A stretch of DNA of 64,000 nucleotides. Origin: Pseudomonas protegens. Its GTDB lineage: Bacteria > Pseudomonadota > Gammaproteobacteria > Pseudomonadales > Pseudomonadaceae. The translations under genes were made by a program, and so were the position numbers. Under the pieces are notes generated by a model. It was not told the origin of the DNA. It saw only the letters and a list, made by a program, of their open reading frames with translations, and ran no database searches. Numbering within the stretch: position 1 is the first letter of the stretch; every line of letters starts with the position of its first letter. Where the stretch lies: NCBI RefSeq assembly GCF_013407925.2, contig NZ_CP060201.1:868001-932000 (forward strand), written 5' to 3'. Shown here piece by piece: positions 8,171 to 16,376 of this stretch.

Positions 8171-9145
8171 ATGCGCCGCCCTCTTCTCTGCCGCTCCGCC
8201 CTGTGCGCGGCCCTGCTGTTCGCCGCCGGGCACGCCATGGCCGCCACCGCCTGGGTGTCCAATGAAAAGGACAACAGCCTGAGCCTGATCGACATGCAGA
8301 CCCTGGAAGTCACCGCGACCCTGCCGGTGGGCCAGCGCCCGCGCGGGCTGCTGCTGTCCCATGACAACAAGCTGCTGTACATCTGCGCCAGCGATTCGGA
8401 CCGGGTCCAGGTGATGGACGTGGCGACCCGCAAGATCATCAAGGAGCTGCCCTCCGGCAAGGACCCCGAGCAGTTCGCCCTGCACCCCAACAACCGCTGG
8501 CTGTACGTATCCAACGAGGACGATGCGCTGGTCACGGTGATCGACACCGAGACCGCCAAGGTCCTCGGTCAGATCAACGTCGGGGTCGAGCCCGAGGGCA
8601 TGGCGGTGAGCCCCGACGGCAAGTGGGCGGTCAACACCAGCGAAACCACCAACATGCTGCACTGGATCGACACCAGCACCCAGACCCTGGCCGACAGCAC
8701 CCTGGTGGACCAGCGCCCGCGCTTCGTCGAGTTCAACCAGGACGGCTCAAGGCTGTGGGCCTCGGCGGAAATCGGCGGCACCGTGACCATCCTCGACGTG
8801 GCCACGCGCCAGGTGCTCAAGACCCTGAACTTCAAGATCAAGGGCGTGCACCCGGACAAAGTGCAGCCGGTGGGCATCAAGCTCAGCGCCGACGGCAAGT
8901 ACGCCTTCGTCGCCCTGGGCCCGGCCAACCACGTGGCGGTGATCGACGCCAAGACCTACGAGATCCTCGACTACCTGCTAGTGGGGCGGCGGGTCTGGCA
9001 GCTGGCATTCACCCCGGACCAGAGCCAGTTGCTGGCCACCAACGGGGTCAGCGGCGATGTTTCGGTAATCGACGTCAACAGCCTCAAGGTGCTCAAGTCG
9101 GTGAAGGTCGGGCGCTATCCCTGGGGCGTGGTGGTGACCCCATGA
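8171..9145 (+). CDS. PQQ-associated YVTN-type beta-propeller protein
   Basis: A 324-residue periplasmic protein with a signal peptide (about 1-25, AMA cleavage) and roughly seven 40-residue YVTN/NHL-like blades, each with a D-x-x-x-x-x-V core (VSNEKDNSLSLID, VSNEDDALVTVID, TNGVSGDVSVID). It belongs to the propeller family found only beside PQQ-dependent alcohol oxidation genes. Its stop codon overlaps the ATPase start (ATGA), so it is translated as part of the transporter operon. It may scaffold or accompany the transporter or PQQ enzyme; no catalytic residues are evident. Confidence 0.88.
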   Translation: MRRPLLCRSALCAALLFAAGHAMAATAWVSNEKDNSLSLIDMQTLEVTATLPVGQRPRGLLLSHDNKLLYICASDSDRVQVMDVATRKIIKELPSGKDPEQFALHPNNRWLYVSNEDDALVTVIDTETAKVLGQINVGVEPEGMAVSPDGKWAVNTSETTNMLHWIDTSTQTLADSTLVDQRPRFVEFNQDGSRLWASAEIGGTVTILDVATRQVLKTLNFKIKGVHPDKVQPVGIKLSADGKYAFVALGPANHVAVIDAKTYEILDYLLVGRRVWQLAFTPDQSQLLATNGVSGDVSVIDVNSLKVLKSVKVGRYPWGVVVTP

Positions 9146-9900
9146 ACGCCCTGGAGGTCAGCCAGCTGAGCTTCGCCTACGGCCCGCGCCAGGCCCTCGA
9201 TCAGGTCAGCCTGAGCCTGCCCCCAGGGCGCTTTGCCGCGCTCTTGGGCCCCAACGGCGCCGGCAAGTCGACCCTGATCGCCCTGCTCACAAGGCTCTAC
9301 GACCTGCAGCAAGGCGACATCCGCGTCGGCGGCTGCTCGCTGCGCAACGCCGCCCGCGCCGCCCTGCGCCAGCTCGGCGTGGTGTTCCAGCAAAGCACCC
9401 TGGACCTGGACCTGAGCGTCGAGCAGAACCTGCACTACCACGCCGCGCTGCACGGTTTGTCGCGGCGCCAGGGGCAGGCGCGGATCGACGCCGAACTGGC
9501 GCGCCAGGGCTTGAGCGAGCGGCGCCGGGAAAGCGTCCGTGCCCTGAATGGCGGCCACCGCCGACGGGTGGAAATCGCCCGCGCCCTGCTGCACGAACCG
9601 CGCCTGCTGCTGCTCGATGAAGCCAGCGCCGGCCTCGACCCGGCCAGCCGCCTGGCGCTCAACCGGCACATTCGCCAGCTGTGCCAGGAGCAGCGCCTGA
9701 GCGTGCTCTGGACCACCCACCTGCTGGATGAAGTGCAGGCCGACGACCAGTTGCTGATCCTGCATCAGGGGCGCCTGGTGGCCAGTGGCGTGGCCAGCGC
9801 CATCAGCCAGCAACAGGGCGGCGACCTGGGCACAGCCTTCGCCCGCCTGACCCAGAATCCCCAGCCGCGCCCGGCGCCGATCGGAGAACCGCTCGCATGA
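9142..9900 (+). CDS. ABC transporter ATPase of the PQQ-alcohol system
   Basis: A 252-residue nucleotide-binding subunit: Walker A GPNGAGKST (about residues 38-46), Q-loop VVFQQST, Walker B LLLLDEASAGLD, H-loop TTHLLDE. The ABC signature reads LNGGHRRRVEIA rather than the canonical LSGGQ. That is unusual but keeps the two glycines. The start was set at 9142, where ATGA overlaps the preceding stop; the frame runs open far upstream inside the propeller gene. Its stop overlaps the permease start in the same way. It energises export or import with the next gene's permease. Confidence 0.92.
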   Translation: MNALEVSQLSFAYGPRQALDQVSLSLPPGRFAALLGPNGAGKSTLIALLTRLYDLQQGDIRVGGCSLRNAARAALRQLGVVFQQSTLDLDLSVEQNLHYHAALHGLSRRQGQARIDAELARQGLSERRRESVRALNGGHRRRVEIARALLHEPRLLLLDEASAGLDPASRLALNRHIRQLCQEQRLSVLWTTHLLDEVQADDQLLILHQGRLVASGVASAISQQQGGDLGTAFARLTQNPQPRPAPIGEPLA

Positions 9901-10691
9901 ACGCCTACTGGCAGTGCCTGCGCGGCATCGTGCTGCGCGAATGGTTGCGCTTCGTGCTGCAGCGCACACGCTTTCTCAGCGCCCTGGTGCGCCCGCTGCT
10001 GTGGCTGCTGGTGTTCGCCGCCGGCTTTCGCGCGGCCCTGGGCATCGCCATCATGGAGCCCTACAGCACCTACATTCCCTACGAGGTCTACATCGTCCCG
10101 GGGCTGGCCTGCATGATCCTGCTGTTCAACGGCATGCAGGGCTCGCTGTCGATGGTCTACGACCGGGAAATGGGCAGCATGCGCGTGCTGCTCACCAGCC
10201 CCCTGCCCCGGGCCTTCCTGCTGGCCAGCAAGCTGCTGGCCACCTCGCTGATCTCGCTGCTGCAGGTCTACGCCTTCCTCGCCGTGGCCTGGCTGTATGG
10301 CGTGCAACCGCCGGCCATAGGCCTGCTGGCCGCGCTGCCGGCCTTGCTGTTGGTGGCCCTGATGCTCAGCGCCCTGGGGCTGCTGCTGTCCAACGCCATC
10401 CGCCAGCTGGAGAACTTTGCCGGGGTGATGAACTTCGTGATCTTCCCCCTGTTCTTTTTGTCCTCGGCGCTGTACCCGCTGTGGAAGATGCTCGAAGCCA
10501 GCCCCTGGCTGTACTGGCTGTGCGCCCTCAACCCCTTCACCCACGCCGTGGAACTGGTGCGCTTCGCCCTGTACGAACGCTTCAACCTGCTGGCCCTGGC
10601 CGTGTGCCTGGGCCTGACCCTGGTGTTCTCCGTGCTGGCGGTGCTGACCTTCAACCCCCAGCACGCCGCCCTGCGCAAAAGCACCGCCTAG
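9897..10691 (+). CDS. pedC: ABC-2-type permease, PedC-like
   Basis: A 264-residue integral membrane protein with six predicted spans (about 25-45, 60-80, 108-135, 143-168, 176-196, 230-250) and the ABC-2 layout (GLACMILLFNGMQGSLSMVY, then NFVIFPLFFLSSALYPLW near the C-terminus). It overlaps the ATPase gene by four bases. PedC, the alcohol-locus permease of P. putida, has this place and type. ABC-2 permeases are normally exporters, which is odd beside an import-type binding protein. A REP doublet follows directly. Confidence 0.88.
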   Translation: MNAYWQCLRGIVLREWLRFVLQRTRFLSALVRPLLWLLVFAAGFRAALGIAIMEPYSTYIPYEVYIVPGLACMILLFNGMQGSLSMVYDREMGSMRVLLTSPLPRAFLLASKLLATSLISLLQVYAFLAVAWLYGVQPPAIGLLAALPALLLVALMLSALGLLLSNAIRQLENFAGVMNFVIFPLFFLSSALYPLWKMLEASPWLYWLCALNPFTHAVELVRFALYERFNLLALAVCLGLTLVFSVLAVLTFNPQHAALRKSTA

Positions 10692-10713
10692 TTTTCCCCG
10701 GATGAAAGAGCCC

Positions 10714-10879
10714 CTGTAGCCGCTGCCGAGCCTAGGGCGAGGCTGCGAAAAGGGCCGCAGGACCTTCCAGCGATCCGCAAACCGGCACATTGCAGCGAAT
10801 ACCCCCCCCCGTGGGTTGCCCTGATGGATCGCGCTGGCAGGTTTGGCGTCTCCTGCGCAGCCTGCGGCAGCGGCTACAG
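10714..10879. repeat. REP doublet (TGTAGCCGCTGCCG family)
   Basis: CTGTAGCCGCTGCCGAG at 10714 is mirrored by CTGCGGCAGCGGCTACAG ending near 10879, with the first arm carrying a second small hairpin (AGCCT...AGGCT). Such inverted REP pairs (REPINs) are mobilised by RAYT transposases, none of which is in the window. A single element of this family is at 24541-24570. Confidence 0.75.
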
Positions 10880-10909
10880 ACAAGCGCGAGAGCGTCGCCC
10901 TGCCAGCAT

Positions 10910-10927
10910 CTACGACTTTGGTACTGC
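10910..10927 (+). promoter_or_regulatory. Candidate ped/exa regulon operator, site 3
   Basis: CTACGACTTTGGTACTGC, 80 bases upstream of the CXXXCW protein start. It matches site 2 closely (CTAC-N-AC-Y-TTGGTACTGC). Confidence 0.5.
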
Positions 10928-11006
10928 TTTTGCTGTCGATGGTCGCATTCACAAATGCCATCGCCCTGACATGTAATGGGCGCATAACAAGAAGGACAAA
11001 ACCCTT

Positions 11007-11549
11007 ATGCCCCGTGCCCTGCAGACCCTGGCCCTGCTGTCCCTGAGCCTGACCCTGGGAATGGCCCAAGCCGAGACTCCGCTGTTTTCCGCCGACGGCT
11101 ATCGCACCAGCCTCTACCGCAGCCCGACGCCCACGCAGGTAGAGGCCGCGCAGATCATCGACACCCAAGGCTTGCAGGCCCTGCTCCAGACGCAACCCAA
11201 ACCCCTGCTGATCGACGTCTATCGCCGGCAATGGCTGCAAGGCCGCTTCATCGACAGCGAGCCCCACGCCAACCTGCCCGGCAGCCACTGGCTGGCCAAC
11301 ACCGGCGACGGCGAACTGAGCCCCGAGTGGCAGCACCACTTCAGCCGCTACCTGCAACAGCTCAGCGCTGGCAACCGGCAACAACCGCTGGTGTTTTATT
11401 GCCGCGCCGATTGCTGGCTGAGCTGGAACGCGGTAAAACGCGCCGCAGCCCTGGGCTATACCTCCCTCTACTGGTATCGCGACGGCCTGGACGCCTGGGA
11501 GGCCGCCGGGTTGCCCGTGGTGGCGGCCCAGCCGGAAGCCTTTCCCTGA
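11007..11549 (+). CDS. PQQ-associated rhodanese-like CXXXCW protein
   Basis: A 180-residue exported protein (signal peptide about 1-22, AQA cleavage) with a rhodanese-like fold. The signature FYCRADCWLSWNAVKRA (from about residue 129) places two Cys and a Trp where rhodanese has its active-site loop; this defines the family known only from PQQ-catabolism loci. AAGGA precedes the ATG. A redox or thiol function in the periplasm is inferred. The regulator gene follows 47 bases later and is likely cotranscribed. Confidence 0.88.
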   Translation: MPRALQTLALLSLSLTLGMAQAETPLFSADGYRTSLYRSPTPTQVEAAQIIDTQGLQALLQTQPKPLLIDVYRRQWLQGRFIDSEPHANLPGSHWLANTGDGELSPEWQHHFSRYLQQLSAGNRQQPLVFYCRADCWLSWNAVKRAAALGYTSLYWYRDGLDAWEAAGLPVVAAQPEAFP

Positions 11550-11596
11550 AAGCCGCCAGTGTCTCCCGCACAATCACAATAACGAGGTGAAAGGCC

Positions 11597-12262
11597 ATGT
11601 ATAAAATTCTGATAGCCGACGATCACCCACTGTTTCGCGAAGCCATCCACAACGTCATCAGCGACGGATTTCCCGGCAGCGAGGTGATGGAAACCGCCGA
11701 CCTGGACAGCGCCCTGGCCCTGACCCAGGAGCACGACGACCTGGACCTGATCCTGCTCGACCTGAACATGCCCGGCATGCACGGCCTCAACGGCCTGATC
11801 ACCCTGCGCAACGAAGCGCCGACCATCCCCGTGGTGATCGTCTCCGCCGAGCAGGACAAACAGATCGTGCTCCAGGCCATCACCTACGGCGCCGTCGGCT
11901 TCATCACCAAATCCTCGGCGCGCTCGCAGATGACCGAGGCCATCGAACAGATCCTCAACGGCAACGTGTACCTGCCGCCGGACATCATCCGCACCCAGAA
12001 AAGCCAACCGGGGCGGCGCAGCAGCGAGACCCCGAGCTTCCCCCCGGAACTGCTGCAGGCCCTGACCCGCAAACAGCTCTTGGTGCTGGAACGCATGACC
12101 AAGGGCGAATCCAACAAGCAGATCGCCTACACCCTGGACATTGCCGAAACCACGGTAAAGGCCCACGTCTCGGCGATTTTGCGCAAGCTCAACGTGCACA
12201 ACCGGGTGCAAGCGATCCTGAGTGCCGGGGACATCGATTTCGGCGCCTACCTGCGGAGGTGA
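11597..12262 (+). CDS. agmR: LuxR-family response regulator AgmR/ErbR/PedR1-type
   Basis: A 221-residue regulator: receiver with acidic pair ADDH, phospho-acceptor Asp55 (LLDLNMPG) and Lys105 (FITKSS), then a LuxR HTH at about 150-210 ([28 protein letters not shown]). Length and sequence match the regulator (AgmR or ErbR in P. aeruginosa, PedR1 in P. putida) that activates quinoprotein alcohol dehydrogenase genes. A GAGGTG ribosome site precedes the ATG. The convergent hybrid kinase downstream is the likely signalling partner. Confidence 0.9.
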   Translation: MYKILIADDHPLFREAIHNVISDGFPGSEVMETADLDSALALTQEHDDLDLILLDLNMPGMHGLNGLITLRNEAPTIPVVIVSAEQDKQIVLQAITYGAVGFITKSSARSQMTEAIEQILNGNVYLPPDIIRTQKSQPGRRSSETPSFPPELLQALTRKQLLVLERMTKGESNKQIAYTLDIAETTVKAHVSAILRKLNVHNRVQAILSAGDIDFGAYLRR

Positions 12263-12325
12263 AGCAGCGGCAAGCCTCAAGCTTGGCGCTTACAGCTTGA
12301 AGCTCGCCGCTTGAAGCTTGCCGCT
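12263..12325. repeat. GCTTGAAGCT-type short repeat tract
   Basis: Overlapping CAAGCTTGG, AGCTTGAAGCT and TTGAAGCTTGCCGCT units lie between the convergent agmR and kinase genes and form the last codons of the kinase (reading GKLQAASFKL). A similar CTTGC(A/C)GCTTGC tract abuts the porin stop at 16341-16376. Hairpins in it could end both transcripts. Confidence 0.55.
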
Positions 12326-14947
12326 CAGCAAGTGGCTGATGGCGGTCTTGAGTTTCATCGGGCGCACCGGTTTGTGCATCAGGGTGTGGCCCAGTTCGCG
12401 CAGTTGCTGTTTGAGCTCGTTGCTGTAGTTGGCGGTGATCATCATCGCCGGGATCGCCAGGGCGCGCCGGGCGTTGATTCGCGCTACCGCATCGATGCCG
12501 TTCTGTTGCTGGTCGAGGTGGTAGTCGGCAATCAGCAGGTCGGCCTCGGCGCGGTAGTCGTCGACCTGGCGCGCCAGGTCTTCTTCGGACAAGGCGGTGA
12601 TCACCTGGCAGCCCCAGCCTTCAAGCAAGGTGCGCATGCCGGCGCAGATCGCCGCGTCGTTATCTAGCACCCAGATCCGCGCGCCCTGCAAACGTTCCAG
12701 CAGGGCATCGCCCAGCTCCAGGCGCGGCGCTGGCAAGGGCGCGCTGGCGCTGAGCGGCACTTGCACGCTGAACACCGAACCGCGCCCGGGCCAGGAGCGC
12801 ACGCCGATGCGGTGCCCGAGTATCCCGGCAATCTTCTCGACAATGGCCAGCCCCAGGCCCAGGCCGCGGTCCTGGTCGGGGCGCTGTTCTTCGCCGCGCT
12901 TGAACTCCTGGAAGATTTCTTCCAGGCGTTCGGCGGCGATGCCCATGCCGCTGTCCCAGACTTCGATCGACAGCCAGTGCCCCTGGCGCCGGCAGCCCAG
13001 CACCACGCGGCCCTGGCGGGTGTAGCGGATGGCGTTGCTCAACAGGTTGCGCAGAATCCGCGCCAGCAGCTGGATGTCGCTGCGCACCAGCGCCGAGCAG
13101 GCCACGAAGTGCAATTCCAGGCCCTCGCTGCGGGCCACCTGGGCGTACTCGGCGGCGAGGTTTTCCAGCAGTTCGCTCAAGGCAAAGGGCGCGATATCGG
13201 CCTTGATCACCCCGGCATCGAGCTTGGAAATGTCCACCAGGGTGCCCAGCAGGTTTTCCACGTCTTCCAGGGAGTTGCTGACGTTGCGCACCAGGGCGCT
13301 GCTGGCCTGGGGATCGCGACGCTCCAGCAAGGCGCTGGTGAACAGCCGCGCGGCGTTCAAGGGTTGCAGCAGGTCATGGCTGACCGCGGCAAGGAACTTG
13401 GTCTTCGACAGGTTGGCCCGTTCGGCCTCGGCCTTGGCCTCGCGCAGCCGCGATTCCACCCGGCTGCGCTCTTCGATCTCGCGCAGCAGTTGCTGGTTTA
13501 GGGTGGTCAGCTCGGCGGTGCGTTCGCGCACCCGCAGCTCCAGGTTCTGGTAGGCCTGATGCAGCGCCTCGGCGGTGCGCCGGCGCTCGGTGATGTCGCG
13601 GATCAGCACGAAGATCCCCACCACTTCGCCATTGGCCAGGCGGTTGGGCACGTAGGAACGCAGCATGTAGCGCTCCTGGTTGTTGACGTTGGTTTCGGCG
13701 AATTCGAAGGTCACGCTTTCCCCGGCCAGGGCCCGTTCCACATAGCTTTCCAGGCGCCGGTAGTGCTGTTCGCTGTGCGCCTCGCGCAGGCTCTGGCCGA
13801 GCATCACGCCCCGCGGCCAGCAGTACCATTCCTCGTAGACCTTGTTGGTGAACTCGTACACCAGGTCGGCATTCAGGTAGGCAATCAGCGCCGGTACATG
13901 GTCGGTGATCAGGCGAATCCAGCGCTCGCTTTCGCTCAGGGCCTCGGCGTGCTGGTAGCGCTCGGTGATGTCGGTGAAGGTGTTGACGAAACCGCCGGTG
14001 GGCAGCGGATGGGTGCGGATCTCCAGCACCCGGCCATCACTCAGGCGCTGCTCGCATTCGTGGATCGGCCGGCCGTTGGCGTCGCGGCTGTCGGGGCTCA
14101 GCAGGCGCAGTTCGCTGTCGCCGATGACCTCGGCAAACAAGCGGTGCGCGGCCACCGGGGCCAACCCGCTGAGTTCGAGGAAGCGCCGGTTCCACAACTC
14201 CAGCACGCCCTCGGCGCTGACCATGGCCACGCCCTGGGACAGGTTGTCCACCGCCCGTTGCAGCAGGTGGGACTTTTGCGCCACCGCCTGCTCCCGGCGC
14301 AGGGTTTCGCTGTGCTTGACCTCGGTGATGTCGGTGAACAGGATCACCCGCCCGCCTTCCCGGGTCGGCCGCTCGCTGACCTGCAGCCAACGGCCGTTGT
14401 GCAGGCGATACAGCAGTTGTTCGTCGCCGGCGCTGCGCGGTTCTTCGCTGAACAGCCCGGTGCTGGTCATCAGCCGGCGCACTTCCGAGAGGCGCATGCC
14501 GGCCATGATCCGCACCCGGCTGTGGCTCCAGAAGGCGCGGAAGCGGCTGTTGAACAGGACGATGCGCTGCTCCTGGTCGAACAGCACGAAGGCGTCGGAG
14601 ATGCTCTCGATGGCGTCGATCAGGTGCTGGTGCGCCGTCTCGGCCCGCAGCCGCGCTTCGCTGAGCAAATGGTTGCCGGCCTTGAGCTCGGCCATGGCCT
14701 GGTTCAGGGCGTCGGTGCGTTCGCGCACCTGCTCGGCCAGCACCACCGAATGCTGGAACGCCGCATAGGGGTCGTTGCCGCGGGTGATGCCGGATTCGAC
14801 CCGTTCGATCAGCGCCTCGTTGATCCGCCGCAGCTTGCGGTTCTCGCTCTGCAGGCAGTCGAGCTGCGCTTGCAGCTCAGCGGCGGGCCGGAGTTCGACT
14901 GCGGGCAATGGCGACCCCGGTGAAGGTCTGGTTGATGTGCATGCCAT
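12290..14947 (-). CDS. Hybrid sensor histidine kinase with PAS domains (ErcS'-like)
   Basis: An 885-residue soluble kinase: N-terminal coiled coil (about 20-110), three PAS domains (about 110-220, 235-350, 355-470), a second coiled coil, HisKA with SHDLLQPLN (about His524), HATPase (GLGLGLAIVEKIAG), and a C-terminal receiver with the phospho-acceptor in LLIADYHLD (about residue 806). PAS-bearing hybrid kinases of this kind lie next to agmR/erbR and are genetically linked to ethanol oxidation (ErcS' in P. aeruginosa). The start at 14947 overlaps the FIST gene by 71 bases; no nearer in-frame start is visible. Its final residues are encoded by a short intergenic-type repeat. Confidence 0.88.
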   Translation of the reverse strand: MACTSTRPSPGSPLPAVELRPAAELQAQLDCLQSENRKLRRINEALIERVESGITRGNDPYAAFQHSVVLAEQVRERTDALNQAMAELKAGNHLLSEARLRAETAHQHLIDAIESISDAFVLFDQEQRIVLFNSRFRAFWSHSRVRIMAGMRLSEVRRLMTSTGLFSEEPRSAGDEQLLYRLHNGRWLQVSERPTREGGRVILFTDITEVKHSETLRREQAVAQKSHLLQRAVDNLSQGVAMVSAEGVLELWNRRFLELSGLAPVAAHRLFAEVIGDSELRLLSPDSRDANGRPIHECEQRLSDGRVLEIRTHPLPTGGFVNTFTDITERYQHAEALSESERWIRLITDHVPALIAYLNADLVYEFTNKVYEEWYCWPRGVMLGQSLREAHSEQHYRRLESYVERALAGESVTFEFAETNVNNQERYMLRSYVPNRLANGEVVGIFVLIRDITERRRTAEALHQAYQNLELRVRERTAELTTLNQQLLREIEERSRVESRLREAKAEAERANLSKTKFLAAVSHDLLQPLNAARLFTSALLERRDPQASSALVRNVSNSLEDVENLLGTLVDISKLDAGVIKADIAPFALSELLENLAAEYAQVARSEGLELHFVACSALVRSDIQLLARILRNLLSNAIRYTRQGRVVLGCRRQGHWLSIEVWDSGMGIAAERLEEIFQEFKRGEEQRPDQDRGLGLGLAIVEKIAGILGHRIGVRSWPGRGSVFSVQVPLSASAPLPAPRLELGDALLERLQGARIWVLDNDAAICAGMRTLLEGWGCQVITALSEEDLARQVDDYRAEADLLIADYHLDQQQNGIDAVARINARRALAIPAMMITANYSNELKQQLRELGHTLMHKPVRPMKLKTAISHLLSGKLQAASFKL

Positions 14948-16040
14948 TGAACTGTTCTCCGTAGGTGTTGAAACCCATCACCCGTTGTTCCCGCAAAAAG
15001 GCCCCGATCTGCTCCAGGCTGCCCTGCCCCTCCAACTCCAGGCGGCGCAAAAAGCAGTCGCAGCCAATGGTCAGCAACAACCCGCCGAGGCGCTGCTGCA
15101 AGCCGTCGAACAGCTGTTGCAGGTTGGGCAGTAAGGGGCCGGGGGTCATGGCGGTGAGGACGATGCCGTTTTCCACCGCGCAGTAGAAACTCAGGCTCAG
15201 GTCCGGGTGCACCTGCTGCACCGCGCGCACGTAATAGTGCTGGTTGATGCGCACCGCCAGGGGGTGGGCGGCGAACACCCGATGGTCGAGCTGCGCCAGG
15301 GGCACGCCGATCAGCCGCGCGTACTCCTCGGCGGCGGGCTCGGCGTTCAGTTCATAGACCCGGCGCAAGGTACTGTCGGCGCCGGTGACCACCAGTTTTT
15401 CTTCCCGGGGCTGGATGTGGTGGGTGGTGAACACCTCGAAATCCAGCCAGGTGTTGACCAGCACCACCACCGCCGCGCCGCTGTGGAACTCGCCGCCGTA
15501 ATACACGTGGGTGTGGGTCAGGTAGTTGTCATCGCCAGCCGAACCGCCGAAATGCGGAATGTCCCCCAGGGCCGCGCTGAGGGCCGCCAGCACCATCTCC
15601 TCACGGCTCGACAGGCCGTCCAGCAAAGTCAGGGCGAAGCTGTTGCCCTTGATCGGCGCCAGGGTGTTGCTGCGGCAGCGGCCCACCAGGCGTTCGACCA
15701 TCTGCTGGGCGTCGATCAGGCTGAAGTGCTCCATCTGGTCGATCAGTTCGGCGGCGATGGAAAAGTGCCGATGGTCGAAGCCGATGGCGGTCACGCAATT
15801 GCGCCCGTAGCCCTGCGGGGTGATTTCCCCGGCGCTGGTGCAGCCCACCAGGGGGATGCCGCCGAAGCTCTGCTGCAGGGCCGGGCCGAGGGTTTGCAGG
15901 GGGTATTCGGCGGAACAGAAGAACAGCACGAAGCCCAGGTGCGGATGCAGCAACTGGCTGGCCAGGTCCTGGGCCACCTGCTGCGGATCGACGGCCTGGG
16001 ACATGGCACTGACCACGCCCTCGCTCTGGGCTTGCTGCAT
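14877..16040 (-). CDS. FIST-domain sensory protein
   Basis: A 387-residue protein with an N-terminal FIST domain (FVLFFCSAEYPLQTL, then GCTSAGEITPQGYG at about residues 60-73) and a FIST_C domain (about 210-370, ending GEQFNGMHINQTFT). FIST domains are proposed small-ligand sensors feeding signalling proteins, and here the gene directly precedes and overlaps a hybrid kinase. The ATG at 16040 was chosen over one 30 bases upstream because GGAGG lies 6 bases before it. A palindromic GCTAC box lies 60 bases upstream. Confidence 0.87.
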   Translation of the reverse strand: MQQAQSEGVVSAMSQAVDPQQVAQDLASQLLHPHLGFVLFFCSAEYPLQTLGPALQQSFGGIPLVGCTSAGEITPQGYGRNCVTAIGFDHRHFSIAAELIDQMEHFSLIDAQQMVERLVGRCRSNTLAPIKGNSFALTLLDGLSSREEMVLAALSAALGDIPHFGGSAGDDNYLTHTHVYYGGEFHSGAAVVVLVNTWLDFEVFTTHHIQPREEKLVVTGADSTLRRVYELNAEPAAEEYARLIGVPLAQLDHRVFAAHPLAVRINQHYYVRAVQQVHPDLSLSFYCAVENGIVLTAMTPGPLLPNLQQLFDGLQQRLGGLLLTIGCDCFLRRLELEGQGSLEQIGAFLREQRVMGFNTYGEQFNGMHINQTFTGVAIARSRTPARR

Positions 16041-16102
16041 CGTCGCCTCCGGCGCGGGTTGTCTGAGCAATGAGTGTACGAAGCCGGCCCCGGGGCACGA
16101 AT

Positions 16103-16116
16103 GCTACTTGGGTAGC
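16103..16116 (-). promoter_or_regulatory. Candidate ped/exa regulon operator, site 4
   Basis: GCTACTTGGGTAGC, a GCTAC...GTAGC dyad 63 bases upstream of the FIST/kinase operon. It is related to sites 1-3 (CTAC, TTGG, GTA elements) but more compact, so the match is weaker. Confidence 0.4.
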
Positions 16117-16145
16117 GGGTAGCCGGTTCCATGGGCGTAGGCGCG

Positions 16146-16283
16146 GGTTGTGGCGAGGGAGCTTGCTCCCGCTCGGGCGCGCAGCGGCCGCAAACCCTGA
16201 ACCCGCGATCTACCAGATAGACCGCGGATTCAGACCTTGGGAAGGCTGCGCCTTCCAGCGCGAGCAAGCTCGCTCGCCACAAG
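16146..16283. repeat. REP doublet (GTGGCGAGGGAGCTTGCTCC family)
   Basis: TGTGGCGAGGGAGCTTGCTC at 16148 is mirrored by GAGCAAGCTCGCTCGCCACA ending near 16282, with partly self-complementary sequence between. It fills the gap between the FIST gene promoter and the porin gene end. Confidence 0.75.
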
Positions 16284-16376
16284 GGCGTGGGCAACCTCGC
16301 GACTGGCGGCAACCCAGAGGCCACAAGAACAGACGCAAACCACTTGCAGCTTGCCGCTTGCCGCTTGCCGCTGCTT

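Noticed and set aside
14877..14947. Overlap of the FIST and hybrid-kinase genes as evidence of a mis-called start
   Set aside because: No ATG, GTG or TTG with a plausible ribosome site lies between the FIST stop and the first PAS domain, so the 71-base overlap is kept.
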